From Thermoanaerobaculia bacterium (lineage in GTDB: Bacteria > Acidobacteriota > Thermoanaerobaculia > Multivoradales > Multivoraceae), in assembly GCA_022823665.1 (NCBI GenBank), contig JAJEHN010000016.1, positions 1 to 64,000 of the forward strand: a stretch of DNA of 64,000 nt, written 5' to 3'. The notes under the pieces were generated by a model. That model ran no database searches. It was not told where the DNA came from and saw only the letters and a list, made by a program, of their open reading frames with translations. A program made the translations under genes and the position numbers. Of the stretch, positions 37,715-51,281 are shown in pieces (positions within the stretch are counted from its first letter, which is position 1; every line of letters starts with the position of its first letter).

Positions 37715-38631
37715 GCCGCTTCTCCCTGCTCGACGATTTCCTCGTCGTCTCCGGGCATCGGCCCCGCGTTCTCGACCAGAAACGCGGCGAAGTCCTCGGC
37801 GGCCGGGCGCAGCCGGCCACGGGCGAAGACGATCCCCATCGGCCGTTCGAGTTTCGGCTCGAGCGGCACGGCCGCGAGCAGGCCGGCGCGCACCTCGGCG
37901 AGGAACGTCCGGAGCGGCAGGATCGCGGCGTAGTCGGTCGCCTGCAGCATGCTCTTGAACGTGTCGATGTTGTCGAGGCGCTGCGCGAACACGGCTTCGG
38001 CCCCGTTCTCAACCAGGTAGCTGCGGATGTGGCGCGCGGCGGGGAGTTCGTGGGTGAAGTGGATCAACTCGCGGCCGTCGAGGTCGGCGGCCCGGACGCG
38101 CTCGGCGCCGGCCAGTTCGTGGTTCGCCCCGCAGGCCAGGCACATCCGCTCCTCTCGCAGCGGGCGCGACTGCAGGCCGGGCCACTGCTCCGGGTAGGAG
38201 ACGATGCCGAAGTCGCAGCGGCCGGTCCGCACCGCCTCGGCCACCGCGGCCGGCGGCTCGTACTCGATCTGCACGTCGAGTTCGGGCCGTTGAAGCTGGA
38301 ACTCGGCCCGCAACTGGTTGAGCAGCGCGATGCCGGCGGAGTAGATCGCGTGGATCCGGACCGTCCCGCCCCGCTCAGGATCGAGACGGGAGACGCTCCG
38401 CGCCAGCGCGTCGTAGCGCGCAACGAGTTCGCGCCCCTCGCGGGACACGAGCTCGCCGGCGGGAGTCAGCACGAACGGCCGCTTGGAGCGGTCGAGGAGC
38501 CGCGTGCCGAAGAGCTCTTCCAGGTGCTGAATCCGCTGGCTGACCGCCGACTGCGTGATGCCGTGAAGCTCGGCTGCGCGGCTGAAGCTGCGCAGGTCGG
38601 CCACGTCGCAGAAGATGCGGAGCCCTTGCAT
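37711..38631 (-). CDS. LysR-family transcriptional regulator
   Basis: A 306-residue regulator. The N-terminal HTH is clear: LRIFCDVADLRSFSRAAELHGITQSAVSQRIQHLEELFGTRLLDR. The effector-binding domain follows. Its stop overlaps the start of gltB (ATGA), so it is transcribed into gltB rather than divergent from it, which is unusual for LysR regulators. It may sense nitrogen or carbon status for gltBD, or be a fortuitous neighbour. The start is the ATG at 38631. The upstream gene on the same strand is the antiporter subunit. Confidence 0.92.
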   Translation of the reverse strand: MQGLRIFCDVADLRSFSRAAELHGITQSAVSQRIQHLEELFGTRLLDRSKRPFVLTPAGELVSREGRELVARYDALARSVSRLDPERGGTVRIHAIYSAGIALLNQLRAEFQLQRPELDVQIEYEPPAAVAEAVRTGRCDFGIVSYPEQWPGLQSRPLREERMCLACGANHELAGAERVRAADLDGRELIHFTHELPAARHIRSYLVENGAEAVFAQRLDNIDTFKSMLQATDYAAILPLRTFLAEVRAGLLAAVPLEPKLERPMGIVFARGRLRPAAEDFAAFLVENAGPMPGDDEEIVEQGEAA

Positions 38632-38723
38632 CGGAAGTGCAAGAGCCTACATTAGCTGCGACTCATGAGCAACCGTTGAACATTAGCGAAGCTGATGTTG
38701 CGGGGGCCACCACCCGCACTCCG

Positions 38724-40508
38724 CTAACCCAGCCGCCAGTAGAAGACGACGAGATACGCCGCGAGCAGCACGGCGACCCACAGCGCCATCGACGCCGTGA
38801 GCCAGGAGCGCCCGAGGAACCCCTGCGGGCCCAGATGACGCTGCGCCGTTTCGAGCGCGGCGGCGGCGAGCCGGCCGGCAACGGCGTAGCCGGTGCGGTG
38901 CGTTGCCGTGAACGCGGCGGCGACGCCGTCCCAGATACGGAGGCCGACCCGGCGGTAGAGCCAGTCGGCGTCGAGGTTCACGGAGCGTAACTCCGGCGGA
39001 TAGAGGCCGGTGCGCATGAGCGTGGCGAAGGCCAGGGCCGAGAAGAACAGGAGCTGGCTCTGGGTGATGACGTGGGTCGTCGTGTACACCTCGTAGTGGA
39101 CCGGGTACGGCAGTAGCTCGTAGAAGGGGTTGGCCGTGCCGAACCACATCTCCGCCAGCGGGAACAGGCCGATCGCCATGCTCGCGGCGGCCGCCAGGAC
39201 CATCGCGACGATCATCGACCGCGGCGCCTCCTTGCAGCGGATGCCGGAGTCGTGGTGGAAGAAGGCGAAGAAGGGGATCTTGATCCCGGCGTGGTGGAAG
39301 ACGCCGGCGGAGGCGAACAGGAGCACGAGCCAGAGCCAGAAGTACTCCTTGTAGACGGCGGCGCTCATGATGAGCGACTTGGTGGCGAAGGCGGAGAACA
39401 GAGGGAAGGCCGAGATCGAAGCGGCGCCGATGATGCAGAGCCCGGTCGTGATCGGCATCGACTTGTAGAGGCCGCCGAGGTCCGAGCCGTTCACGTGGCC
39501 GACCCGGTAGAGCACTGCCCCCATGGCCATGAACAGGAGTCCCTTGAACAGGATGTCGGCGAAGGCGTGAGCGACGGCGCCGTTGATCGCCAGCTCGGTG
39601 CCGATGCCGATGCCGACGACCATGAAGCCGAGCTGGTTCGTCATGCTGTACGCGAGCACCCGGCGCAGGTCGTTCTCGATGACGGCGAAGAAGATCGGGA
39701 AGGCGGTCATCAGCCCCCCGATCCAGATCAACTCGGACTGGCCGGGGAAGGCCCTGGCCAGCGCGTAGATCGCGAACTTCGTCGTGAACGCCGACAGGAA
39801 CACGGCGCCGGCCGGGGTCGACTCGGGGTACGCGTCGATCAGCCAACTGTGCAGCAGGGGGAAGGCCGCCTTGAGACCGAAGGCGAGGAAGATGAGGGTC
39901 GCCGCCAGGTTGGTGAAGCCGAGCCCGCCGTCTTCGAGAAAACCGGTCAGGTTGCGGAACTCGGCCCAGCCGGGAGCGGCGCCGACTTCGTGGCGGAGCA
40001 GCACGATGCCGGCGAGCAGAAGGACGCCCGAGACCATCTGCATCCCCAGGTAGCGGAGGCCGGCGCCGGCCGCTCGCCCGCTCCTCCGGACCCACACCAG
40101 CAGCGCCGACGACACCGCGGCCACTTCCCAGAACAGGAACAGGCTCCAGAGGTCGCCGGCCAGCACGACGCCGAGAGCCGACCCTGCATAGAAGACGCCG
40201 ACCAGCGGCTGGAAGTTGTCCTTGACGTAGAAGGAGTAGATGCTGCCGATGAGCGCCGCCAGGTGGAAGATGACGACGAAGATCCGGCTCAGCGGGTCGA
40301 TCCGGACGAGCGTCAGGGTCTGGCCGAAGAGTTTGAACTGGGCGTAGTCGCCGAAGTCGAGACCCCAGAAGCGCCAGAGGGAGTAGACCGGCAGAGCCAG
40401 GAGCAGCGCCCGCAGCACGGTACGGGGCAGCACGTTGCGCGGCGCCGCGGCCAGGACCACGCTGCCGAGCATGAGCAGCAGCGGCGGCGACAGCAGGAAC
40501 TCGGCCAT
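38724..40508 (-). CDS. Na+/H+ antiporter subunit D-like (MrpD/MnhD) membrane protein
   Basis: A 594-residue proton-translocating membrane subunit related to NuoM/NuoN and MrpD. The core has LWSLFLFWEVAAVSSALLVW, AFGLKAAFPLLHSWLIDAYPESTPAG (Lys and His typical of ion-channel helices), MTNQLGFMVVGIG and FADILFKGLLFMAMGA, with about 14 membrane helices. No other Mrp or Nuo genes are present, except a small membrane gene seven bases upstream (40516-40824). Alone it could be part of a modular antiporter or a carbon-uptake-type complex. Transcription is towards LysR-gltB (92-base gap). Confidence 0.9.
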   Translation of the reverse strand: MAEFLLSPPLLLMLGSVVLAAAPRNVLPRTVLRALLLALPVYSLWRFWGLDFGDYAQFKLFGQTLTLVRIDPLSRIFVVIFHLAALIGSIYSFYVKDNFQPLVGVFYAGSALGVVLAGDLWSLFLFWEVAAVSSALLVWVRRSGRAAGAGLRYLGMQMVSGVLLLAGIVLLRHEVGAAPGWAEFRNLTGFLEDGGLGFTNLAATLIFLAFGLKAAFPLLHSWLIDAYPESTPAGAVFLSAFTTKFAIYALARAFPGQSELIWIGGLMTAFPIFFAVIENDLRRVLAYSMTNQLGFMVVGIGIGTELAINGAVAHAFADILFKGLLFMAMGAVLYRVGHVNGSDLGGLYKSMPITTGLCIIGAASISAFPLFSAFATKSLIMSAAVYKEYFWLWLVLLFASAGVFHHAGIKIPFFAFFHHDSGIRCKEAPRSMIVAMVLAAAASMAIGLFPLAEMWFGTANPFYELLPYPVHYEVYTTTHVITQSQLLFFSALAFATLMRTGLYPPELRSVNLDADWLYRRVGLRIWDGVAAAFTATHRTGYAVAGRLAAAALETAQRHLGPQGFLGRSWLTASMALWVAVLLAAYLVVFYWRLG

Positions 40509-40515
40509 CCGGGAC

Positions 40516-40824
40516 TCAGGTCGAGGAGCCGCCGCCGCGGCGCCGCTCGTAATAGTCCTCGGACCGCATCAGCACCCGCCGCATCTGCTTCGCCGCCAGC
40601 ACCAGCAGGAAGGCGCCGACGAAACCGTAGACGGGGTAGAACCCGAAGCCGCCGTCGGCCCAGCCGCCCCAGGCGTCGAACTCCGCCTTCTTCTTGTAGA
40701 GGAAGTCCGCCGCCAGCCACAGGACGTCGATGAGGATCAGCGCGTAGAAGACCTTGGCGACGTTCCCCTTCCGGTCGAGCCAGTACGTCTTGCCGCCCTG
40801 TTTCCCGTGGTCCTCGTGCGCCAT
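40516..40824 (-). CDS. Small two-helix membrane protein
   Basis: A 102-residue protein. The frame is much longer upstream, but ATG 40824 (MAHEDHGKQGGK) fits the beginning, and the upstream part overlaps the lhr start on the opposite strand. Two hydrophobic segments are visible (VFYALILIDVLWLAADFLY and FGFYPVYGFVGAFLLVLA), with a basic tail (YYERRRGGG). It is immediately upstream of the antiporter subunit (seven-base gap), so it probably belongs to the same complex. I do not recognise a family name. Confidence 0.75.
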   Translation of the reverse strand: MAHEDHGKQGGKTYWLDRKGNVAKVFYALILIDVLWLAADFLYKKKAEFDAWGGWADGGFGFYPVYGFVGAFLLVLAAKQMRRVLMRSEDYYERRRGGGSST

Positions 40825-40891
40825 CGCTCGGGGGAGGTTAGCAGCCGGGCTCGCACTCCACGGACCCCGCGCGGAGCGCGTAGCATGACCC

Positions 40892-45517
<4,626 letters not shown>

Positions 45518-45532
45518 CCGCCCAGCGGGGCT

Positions 45533-46483
45533 TCAGGTCGACCCGCCGAAGGCTTCGCGCAGTGCGGCACATGCCTCGTCGACCGCCTGGCGGCCGCCGT
45601 CGAGGATCGGGGAGAGCTGGAAGAAGACGTGGACCTGGCCCTCGTAGTTCGAGAGGGTCGCGTCGACTCCGGCTGCCTGGAGCGTCTCCGCGTAGTCCCT
45701 GCCCTCGTCGCGAAGCGGGTCGAACTCGGCGGTGATGACGAGGGCCGGCGGCAGGCCGCTGTGGTTGGAGGCGAGCAGCGGCGAGGCGCGGAAGTCGGCG
45801 CGGTCGGCTTCGGAGCGCAGGTAGTGGCCGCGGAACCAGATCATGTGGTCCTTTGTCAGGACGTAGCCGTCCGCGTTCTCGTCGATCGAGGGGCGGCTGA
45901 AGTCCATGTCGACGGCGGGATAGACGAGAAGCTGGAACGCGAGATCGGGACCGCCGTTGTCGCGGGCGAGCAGACTCATGACGGCGGAGAGGTTGCCACC
46001 GGCGCTGTCGCCACCGACAGCGATCCGGGCCGGGTCCCCGCCGAGACTCTCGGCATTGGCGGCCACCCACTGCAGGGCGGCCCAGGAGTCGTCGACCGCG
46101 GCCGGGAACCGGGCTTCCGGGGCCAGACGGTAGTCGGCGGAGACGACCAGGCAGCCGGCGCCGGCGGAGAGTTCGCGGCAGGCGTAGTCGTGAGTGTCCA
46201 GGTCGCCGATCACCCAGCCGCCGCCGTGGTAGTAGACGAGAATCGGCAGGGCGTCGCCGGCATCCCGGGGGCGGTAGACGCGGACCGGAATGTCGCCGGC
46301 CGGCCCGGGAACGGTGGTGTCCTCGGTGTCCACGTCGGGGCCCTGTCCGAGCATCTCGGCGACCGCCAGATAGCCGGCCCGGGCCATCTCCACGGTCTGC
46401 TCCGTGATCGGCGGAACCTGATTCTCGATCGCGGCCTGCTCCTGGGCTGCGAGGAAGGCCTGTACCTGGGGATCGACTGGCAT
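45533..46483 (-). CDS. Alpha/beta hydrolase, hormone-sensitive lipase family
   Basis: A 316-residue esterase. The oxyanion motif HGGGWVIGD, the nucleophile GDSAGG and the Asp/His region (AEFDPLRDEG and QVHVFFQLSP) give the complete triad of the HSL/bacterial family IV esterases. Length matches. It hydrolyses short acyl esters, substrate unknown. It faces Lhr (15-base gap) and has no signal peptide, so it is cytoplasmic. An unrelated Trp-rich protein gene is upstream. Confidence 0.92.
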   Translation of the reverse strand: MPVDPQVQAFLAAQEQAAIENQVPPITEQTVEMARAGYLAVAEMLGQGPDVDTEDTTVPGPAGDIPVRVYRPRDAGDALPILVYYHGGGWVIGDLDTHDYACRELSAGAGCLVVSADYRLAPEARFPAAVDDSWAALQWVAANAESLGGDPARIAVGGDSAGGNLSAVMSLLARDNGGPDLAFQLLVYPAVDMDFSRPSIDENADGYVLTKDHMIWFRGHYLRSEADRADFRASPLLASNHSGLPPALVITAEFDPLRDEGRDYAETLQAAGVDATLSNYEGQVHVFFQLSPILDGGRQAVDEACAALREAFGGST

Positions 46484-46524
46484 CTGTGCGCTCCGTAGTC
46501 GTGGGAAGGAGCGCGTAGCCTACG

Positions 46525-47136
46525 TCAGCCTTCCGTCGCCTCCTCGGCGGCTTCAGCCGCTTCCTCGGCGTGCTCGACCGCCTGCTCGACGGTCTCGCTG
46601 ACGAGATCGGCGAAGCCGCTCCAGTCGGCGTTCTCGACGCTGGCCGCGATCAGTTCGGCCAGTTCGCCCATCTGCTCACCGAGCGCGCCGAGCGCTTCGC
46701 CGAACATCTCCCAGTCGGCGCCTTCCATGGCTTCCCCGAGAGAGGTACCGAAGCGTTCGCCGAACTCTTCCCAGAACTCCTCGAAGCGGTCCCAGTCAAC
46801 CTCGCCGTCAGGGTGCTCCAGGTCCTCGAACTGTTCCGCCCAGGCGTCCCACTCCTCCTCGTCGAAGGCCTGCTCGAACGACGCTGCGAACTGCTCGCCC
46901 CATTCCTCCCAGCGCCTGCCGAACTCTTCCCAGTCCTGGCCATGGGCTTCCCAGTCGGCTTCCTCGAAGCTGCGGCCCAAGCGCTCGCCCCATTCCTCCC
47001 AGCGCTGGCCGAGCTCTTCCCAGCGCTCGTCGTGGCTCGACCCGGCGTTCTCCTGGGACAGGAGCGCTCCGGGAACGAGGGCGATCAGAAGGGCGAACGC
47101 CAGCGTCGCCCAGCGATGGTAGTGAAGGTTCTTCAT
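46525..47136 (-). CDS. Secreted Trp/Glu-rich repeat protein of unknown function
   Basis: A 203-residue protein with a signal peptide (ATLAFALLIALVPGALL). The mature part is very acidic and contains about 14 Trp residues in short repeats of about seven to fourteen residues, such as ERWEELGQRWEEWGERLG and EEFGRRWEEWGEQF, followed by EEAAEAAEEATEG. It is likely to be an amphipathic helical repeat, probably periplasmic. I know of no family. The DNA repeats (CCATTCCTCCCAGCG-type) reflect the peptide repeat. The gene is flanked by esterase and murA, and no partner is obvious. Confidence 0.75.
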   Translation of the reverse strand: MKNLHYHRWATLAFALLIALVPGALLSQENAGSSHDERWEELGQRWEEWGERLGRSFEEADWEAHGQDWEEFGRRWEEWGEQFAASFEQAFDEEEWDAWAEQFEDLEHPDGEVDWDRFEEFWEEFGERFGTSLGEAMEGADWEMFGEALGALGEQMGELAELIAASVENADWSGFADLVSETVEQAVEHAEEAAEAAEEATEG

Positions 47137-47302
47137 GTTCGGTCTCCCTGGCTGTCGGAGGGGCAGGTGGCCTGACCGGGCCGCACCTCTCTAACAACGT
47201 CGCGGCGTCGCCGGAGTTTCACGAGTGGGCATATCGGAAGAGCGAGCACTTCCCCTGGCGTTCCTGTGGTCAACTAGCCGAGCGATGGAGACAGCCGGAC
47301 AC

Positions 47303-48610
47303 ATGCCGCGTTCCCAGTTCGTGATCGAGGGTGGTCAACCGATCGCGGGGACGCTGCGCGCGCGGGGCAACAAGAACGCGGCGTTGCCGCTCCTTGCAGC
47401 CGCGCTCCTCACGGACGAGGAGGTCACGCTCCGGAACGTACCCCGGATCCGCGACGTCGAGACGCAGATCGAATTGCTGCGCCAGCTTGGCGCCGAAGCC
47501 GCGTTCGTGGATAGCGACACGGTGCGCGTCCGCGCCGCGGGCCTCGGCGACGAGGATCCGGACCCGGACCTCTGCCGGGCGATCCGCGCCTCGATCCTGC
47601 TGGCCGGGCCGCTGCTGGCGCGGCGCGGGCGCGTGAACATGCCGGCCCCGGGCGGCGACGTCATCGGCCGGCGGCGGCTCGACACCCACCTGCTGGCGCT
47701 CGAGGGCCTGGGCGCCGGAGTCGAGCTATGCCCGCGCGGCGGGCTTCAGTGTCGCGTCGAGGGTTCGGGGGAGCGACTGCGCGGGGCCGAGATCTTCCTG
47801 GACGAAGCCTCGGTCACGGGGACGGAGAACGCGGTGATGGCGGCCTGTCTGGCGGAGGGCGAGACGCGGATTCTGAACGCGGCGAGCGAGCCTCACGTGC
47901 AGGACCTCTGCCGTTTCCTGAAAGCCATGGGGGCGCCGATCGAGGGTGTCGGCACGAACCTCCTCGTCGTCCAGGGCGTGGAGCGGCTGGGCGGGACGGA
48001 GTTCGAGATCGGTCCCGACTACATCGAGGTGGGGTCCCTCATCACGCTGGCGGCGGTCACCGGCGGCGAGCTGCGCATCCCGGGCGCCCGGCCGGAGGAG
48101 CACCGGGCTACACGGCTCGCCCTCGGCCGTCTGGGCATCGACTTCCGCGTGTCCGGCGATGGCCGCGACCTGTTCGTGCCCGGCGATCAGGAACTCCAGG
48201 TGCGCACGGATCTTCAAGGCGCGATCCCGAAGATCGAGGACGCGCCGTGGCCCGGTTTCCCGGCCGATCTCACCTCGATTGCGGTGGTGGGCGCGACCCA
48301 GAGCCGGGGCTCGGTGCTGATCCACGAGAAGCTGTTCGAGTCTCGGATGTTCTTCGTCGACCGCCTGGTGGCGATGGGCGCCCAGATCGTGCTCTGCGAC
48401 CCCCACCGCGTGGTCGTCAGCGGCCCGTCGAAGCTCTATGGGAGGGACATGGTGAGCCCGGACATCCGGGCCGGCATGGCGATGCTGATCGCCGCCCTGT
48501 GCGCCGAGGGCCGCAGCGTGATCGACAACGTGCAGCAGATCGACCGCGGCTACGAGCGGATCGACGAGCGGCTGCGGTCCCTCGGCGCGAACATCGAACG
48601 CGTCGGCTGA
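47303..48610 (+). CDS. murA: UDP-N-acetylglucosamine 1-carboxyvinyltransferase (Asp variant)
   Basis: A 435-residue enzyme starting peptidoglycan synthesis (PEP + UDP-GlcNAc). The starting ATG at 47303 ([10 protein letters not shown]) fits the family; ATG 47285 is an alternative. The Lys/Asn pair in RGNKNAALP and the [13 protein letters not shown] block are typical. The catalytic loop reads PGGDVIGRR: position 119 is Asp instead of the usual Cys (E. coli C115). This substitution is known from mycobacteria, chlamydia and borrelia and prevents fosfomycin alkylation. [13 protein letters not shown] and [15 protein letters not shown] follow. A MaoC gene follows 23 bases downstream. Confidence 0.95.
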   Translation: MPRSQFVIEGGQPIAGTLRARGNKNAALPLLAAALLTDEEVTLRNVPRIRDVETQIELLRQLGAEAAFVDSDTVRVRAAGLGDEDPDPDLCRAIRASILLAGPLLARRGRVNMPAPGGDVIGRRRLDTHLLALEGLGAGVELCPRGGLQCRVEGSGERLRGAEIFLDEASVTGTENAVMAACLAEGETRILNAASEPHVQDLCRFLKAMGAPIEGVGTNLLVVQGVERLGGTEFEIGPDYIEVGSLITLAAVTGGELRIPGARPEEHRATRLALGRLGIDFRVSGDGRDLFVPGDQELQVRTDLQGAIPKIEDAPWPGFPADLTSIAVVGATQSRGSVLIHEKLFESRMFFVDRLVAMGAQIVLCDPHRVVVSGPSKLYGRDMVSPDIRAGMAMLIAALCAEGRSVIDNVQQIDRGYERIDERLRSLGANIERVG

Positions 48611-48633
48611 CTGGGGCTGCTAGCGTTCGCGCA

Positions 48634-49098
48634 ATGGCAGGCCTCTACTACGAGCAGTTCGAAGTCGGTCAGCTCTTCGACCACGCGCTGCGGCGGACGG
48701 TGACGGAGGCGGACAACGTCTTCTTCACCGCGATGACCCACAACCCGGCCGCGCTCCACCTCGACGCCGAGGCGATGAAGAACAGCGAGTTCGGCGAGCG
48801 GATCGTCAACAGTTGCTTCACCCTGAGCCTGATGGTCGGCATCTCCGTCGGCGACACGACACTCGGCACGACGATCGCCAACCTGGGCTGGAACGACGTC
48901 GTCTTTCCGCGCCCCGTGTTCCACGGCGACACCCTGCGGATCGAGACCGAGGTCAAGGACAAGCGGGAGAGCCGCTCACGGCCCAACGCCGGCATCGTGA
49001 CCTTCGAGCACCGCGCCTTCAACCAGCGTGATGAACTGGTGGCGCGCTGTACCCGGCTGGGGTTGATGCTCAAGCTGCCGGAGGGCGCTGACTCATGA
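48634..49098 (+). CDS. MaoC-family dehydratase
   Basis: A 154-residue hot-dog fold protein. The catalytic block [15 protein letters not shown] and the later [13 protein letters not shown] match MaoC-like enoyl-CoA hydratases. The start is ATG 48634; the frame is open far upstream but overlaps murA in another frame. It probably hydrates a 2-enoyl-CoA or mesaconyl-type substrate. The stop overlaps the next gene by four bases (ATGA). Confidence 0.9.
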   Translation: MAGLYYEQFEVGQLFDHALRRTVTEADNVFFTAMTHNPAALHLDAEAMKNSEFGERIVNSCFTLSLMVGISVGDTTLGTTIANLGWNDVVFPRPVFHGDTLRIETEVKDKRESRSRPNAGIVTFEHRAFNQRDELVARCTRLGLMLKLPEGADS

Positions 49099-49349
49099 AG
49101 TTCGTCGAACTCGCCACCTTCGATTCCCGGCTGGAGGCCGAGACGATCGGTCACGCCCTGGACCAGTACGACATTCCGTTCCTGGTGCAGAGCGCCGGCG
49201 TCGGGATGTTCGGCATGGGGATGATGGGAAAGTCGCCGGTGCCGGTGAAGCTCTGCGTCCCGGACAACCGGCTGGACGAGGTGAAGGAACTGCTGAGTTG
49301 CTTTGCCGAGCCGCTCGGGGAGGGCGAGGAGCCCCCGGCCGACGGCTGA
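49095..49349 (+). CDS. DUF2007-family putative signal-transducing protein
   Basis: An 84-residue protein: [22 protein letters not shown] and [17 protein letters not shown] match DUF2007, a small GlnB-like domain of unknown role. The start overlaps the MaoC stop (ATGA). The Met/Gly-rich middle ([11 protein letters not shown]) is a variable loop. It faces the inositol-phosphatase-like gene across three bases. Confidence 0.82.
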   Translation: MKFVELATFDSRLEAETIGHALDQYDIPFLVQSAGVGMFGMGMMGKSPVPVKLCVPDNRLDEVKELLSCFAEPLGEGEEPPADG

Positions 49350-49352
49350 GGC

Positions 49353-50138
49353 TCAGCCCCCGAGCAGTTCCAGGGCCTCCGGCAGGAGGCGGCGGGTAGT
49401 GCTGAACGCCCGGTCTCCGTGGATCGTCTCGTTGCCGTCCCAGTCGCCGAAGTAGCCGCCGGCTTCGCGCAGGATGACCGGGAACGGTCCGCAGTCCCAG
49501 GCGCTCATCTTCGGGTCGACCATCAGTTCGAGCCGGCCGGTGGCGACCAGGGCGTGGCCGTAGGCGTCGGACCAGCCGACGCGGTAGGCGGTGTTGTCCA
49601 TCATCCGCCGCCATGCCTTGCGGTGGCGGTCGTCGACGAAGAGGCCGGGGTCACCGAAGGATACGTATCCCTCGGCCATGCTGGACGTTTCGCGGACCTG
49701 CGCCGGCTCGCCGTTCAGCGTGCAGCCGTGCCCCGAGGCGGCGGCGACCGTCTCGCCGATGCCGGGGAAGTGGGCGACGCCGACCTCGACCCGTCCGTCG
49801 ACTTCCAGGCCGATGAGGATGCCGTAGAGCGGCACGCCGCGAACGAAGGAACGGGTCCCGTCGATCGGGTCGACGTACCAGTGGCGTTCGGCGCCTTCCG
49901 CGTTGGCCGAGCGGTCGCTCGTCCCGAACTCCTCGCCGACCACGACGTCGCCGGGGAATGCCTCGGCGATCCGCGAGCGGATCAGTTCCTCGGCGCCCCG
50001 GTCCGCCTCGGTGACCGGCGTCCTGTCGCTCTTGAGTTCCGGGTCGACGCCGAGGCGGAAGAACTCCAGCGTCAACTGGCCGGCGATCCAGGCGGTCTCG
50101 ACCGCGAAGTCGAGTTCGGCTTCGTAGTTCGCGGCCAC
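49353..50138 (-). CDS. Inositol monophosphatase family protein (histidinol-phosphatase-like)
   Basis: A 261-residue Mg-dependent phosphatase. The motifs are complete: GEEFG (Glu), DPIDGTRSFVRG (metal site) and WDCGPFPVI. The long DPIDGTRSFVRG version and the sequence YVSFGDPGLF suggest the HisN-type histidinol-phosphate phosphatase, but inositol phosphatase cannot be excluded. It is on the minus strand, downstream of a secreted hydrolase (10-base gap), so the two may be co-transcribed. Confidence 0.9.
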   Translation of the reverse strand: MAANYEAELDFAVETAWIAGQLTLEFFRLGVDPELKSDRTPVTEADRGAEELIRSRIAEAFPGDVVVGEEFGTSDRSANAEGAERHWYVDPIDGTRSFVRGVPLYGILIGLEVDGRVEVGVAHFPGIGETVAAASGHGCTLNGEPAQVRETSSMAEGYVSFGDPGLFVDDRHRKAWRRMMDNTAYRVGWSDAYGHALVATGRLELMVDPKMSAWDCGPFPVILREAGGYFGDWDGNETIHGDRAFSTTRRLLPEALELLGG

Positions 50139-50148
50139 CGGAGCGTTC

Positions 50149-51198
50149 CTAGAAGTTCTCGATCGTCCGCTCGTCGCTGTTCGCCGGCAGGGCGATGTGC
50201 ATGCCGTCGGCGCCGACGATCGCGTCGTTCGGCGCGTCCTCGGCCCGGCCGCGCATGAACACGCCCTCCGCCTGCGCCGCGGGCAGGGGCGGCACGAGGT
50301 GGCTCAGCACCAGGAGCTTGACCTCCGCGTCCGCGGCCAGGGCGTGCACGTCGGCGGGGAAGGTGTGGTAGTCGAGCGTGTCCCGGATCAGCTTCCCCTG
50401 TGGGTTGCCGGCGCTCTCGAGCGCCTGGGCCGCTGCGCCGATCAAAGCGCCGGACAGGACCTCGTGAACCAGGACGTCGACGCCCCGGCTCATGGCCTCC
50501 AGGTTCGCCGAACGGATCGTGTCGCCGCTGACCACGACCGAGCGGCCGCCGTAGTCGATCCGGTAGCCGACCGCCGGCACGATCGGCTCGTGTTCGACCA
50601 GGAAAGCCGTGATCTTCAGGCCGTCCTCGTCATAGAAGACCTGCGACGGGGCGTCCTCCGCGAGTTCGATCGGGCGTGCGTTCATCCTGCCGCCATCCGG
50701 CGGCAGCAGGTCGGCGCCGTGGTGAGCGACCCGGTAGGAGACGTCCAGCTCGTAGGCGGCCTGAAAGCCGCCGACCACTCGGTCGACGCCGGCAGGACCG
50801 TAGACGTCGAGCGGCACGGCTCTGCCCGAGGTCCAGCTCGCGAAGACAACCTCGCCCAGTTCGCCGATGTGATCGGAGTGGAAGTGGGTCAGCAGGACGC
50901 CGGCCAGACGGCCGACCGGCAGCCCCCAGAGGCGCAGGTTCTCGGTCGAACCGGGGCCGACATCGATCAGGAACATCCGACCTCCGGCGATGACCGCCGT
51001 GCAGGGGCCGGCGCGCTCCGCGCTTGGCAGCGGCGAACCGCTGCCGCAGATGACGACGTGCAGGGCGCCGTCGTCGAGCAGGGACGAGCGGTTCGGCGGC
51101 CGGGCCCCGAACTGGGCCTCGACGGCCGATGCGAGGAGGAGGCAGGCCGCGCCCGCTACGGAAAGGACGGTCGCCGCGGAGGGGCGCGTGGGTCTCAT
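50149..51198 (-). CDS. Secreted metallo-beta-lactamase-fold hydrolase
   Basis: A 349-residue protein with a signal peptide (VAGAACLLLASAVEA). The metal motif HFHSDHIGE, a second Asp in VVVSGDT and a His in VLSHLVPPL are present, typical of the ribonuclease Z/arylsulfatase-like MBL subgroup. LIDVGPGSTENLRLWG precedes the site. It probably hydrolyses a phosphodiester, sulfate or lactone outside the cytoplasm. It is divergent from the DUF819 gene (84-base gap). Confidence 0.9.
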   Translation of the reverse strand: MRPTRPSAATVLSVAGAACLLLASAVEAQFGARPPNRSSLLDDGALHVVICGSGSPLPSAERAGPCTAVIAGGRMFLIDVGPGSTENLRLWGLPVGRLAGVLLTHFHSDHIGELGEVVFASWTSGRAVPLDVYGPAGVDRVVGGFQAAYELDVSYRVAHHGADLLPPDGGRMNARPIELAEDAPSQVFYDEDGLKITAFLVEHEPIVPAVGYRIDYGGRSVVVSGDTIRSANLEAMSRGVDVLVHEVLSGALIGAAAQALESAGNPQGKLIRDTLDYHTFPADVHALAADAEVKLLVLSHLVPPLPAAQAEGVFMRGRAEDAPNDAIVGADGMHIALPANSDERTIENF

Positions 51199-51281
51199 GT
51201 GGTCAGCCTTTCGGAGAGTGCAGCACCGGGCGAAGGTGGCGTCGGAACATAGCAGCCGGCCGACTACTACAATCCCCCGCG

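Noticed and set aside
39252..40733. A 493-codon plus-strand open frame opposite the antiporter subunit
   Set aside because: It is very charged and low-complexity and lies opposite a clear 14-helix membrane protein.
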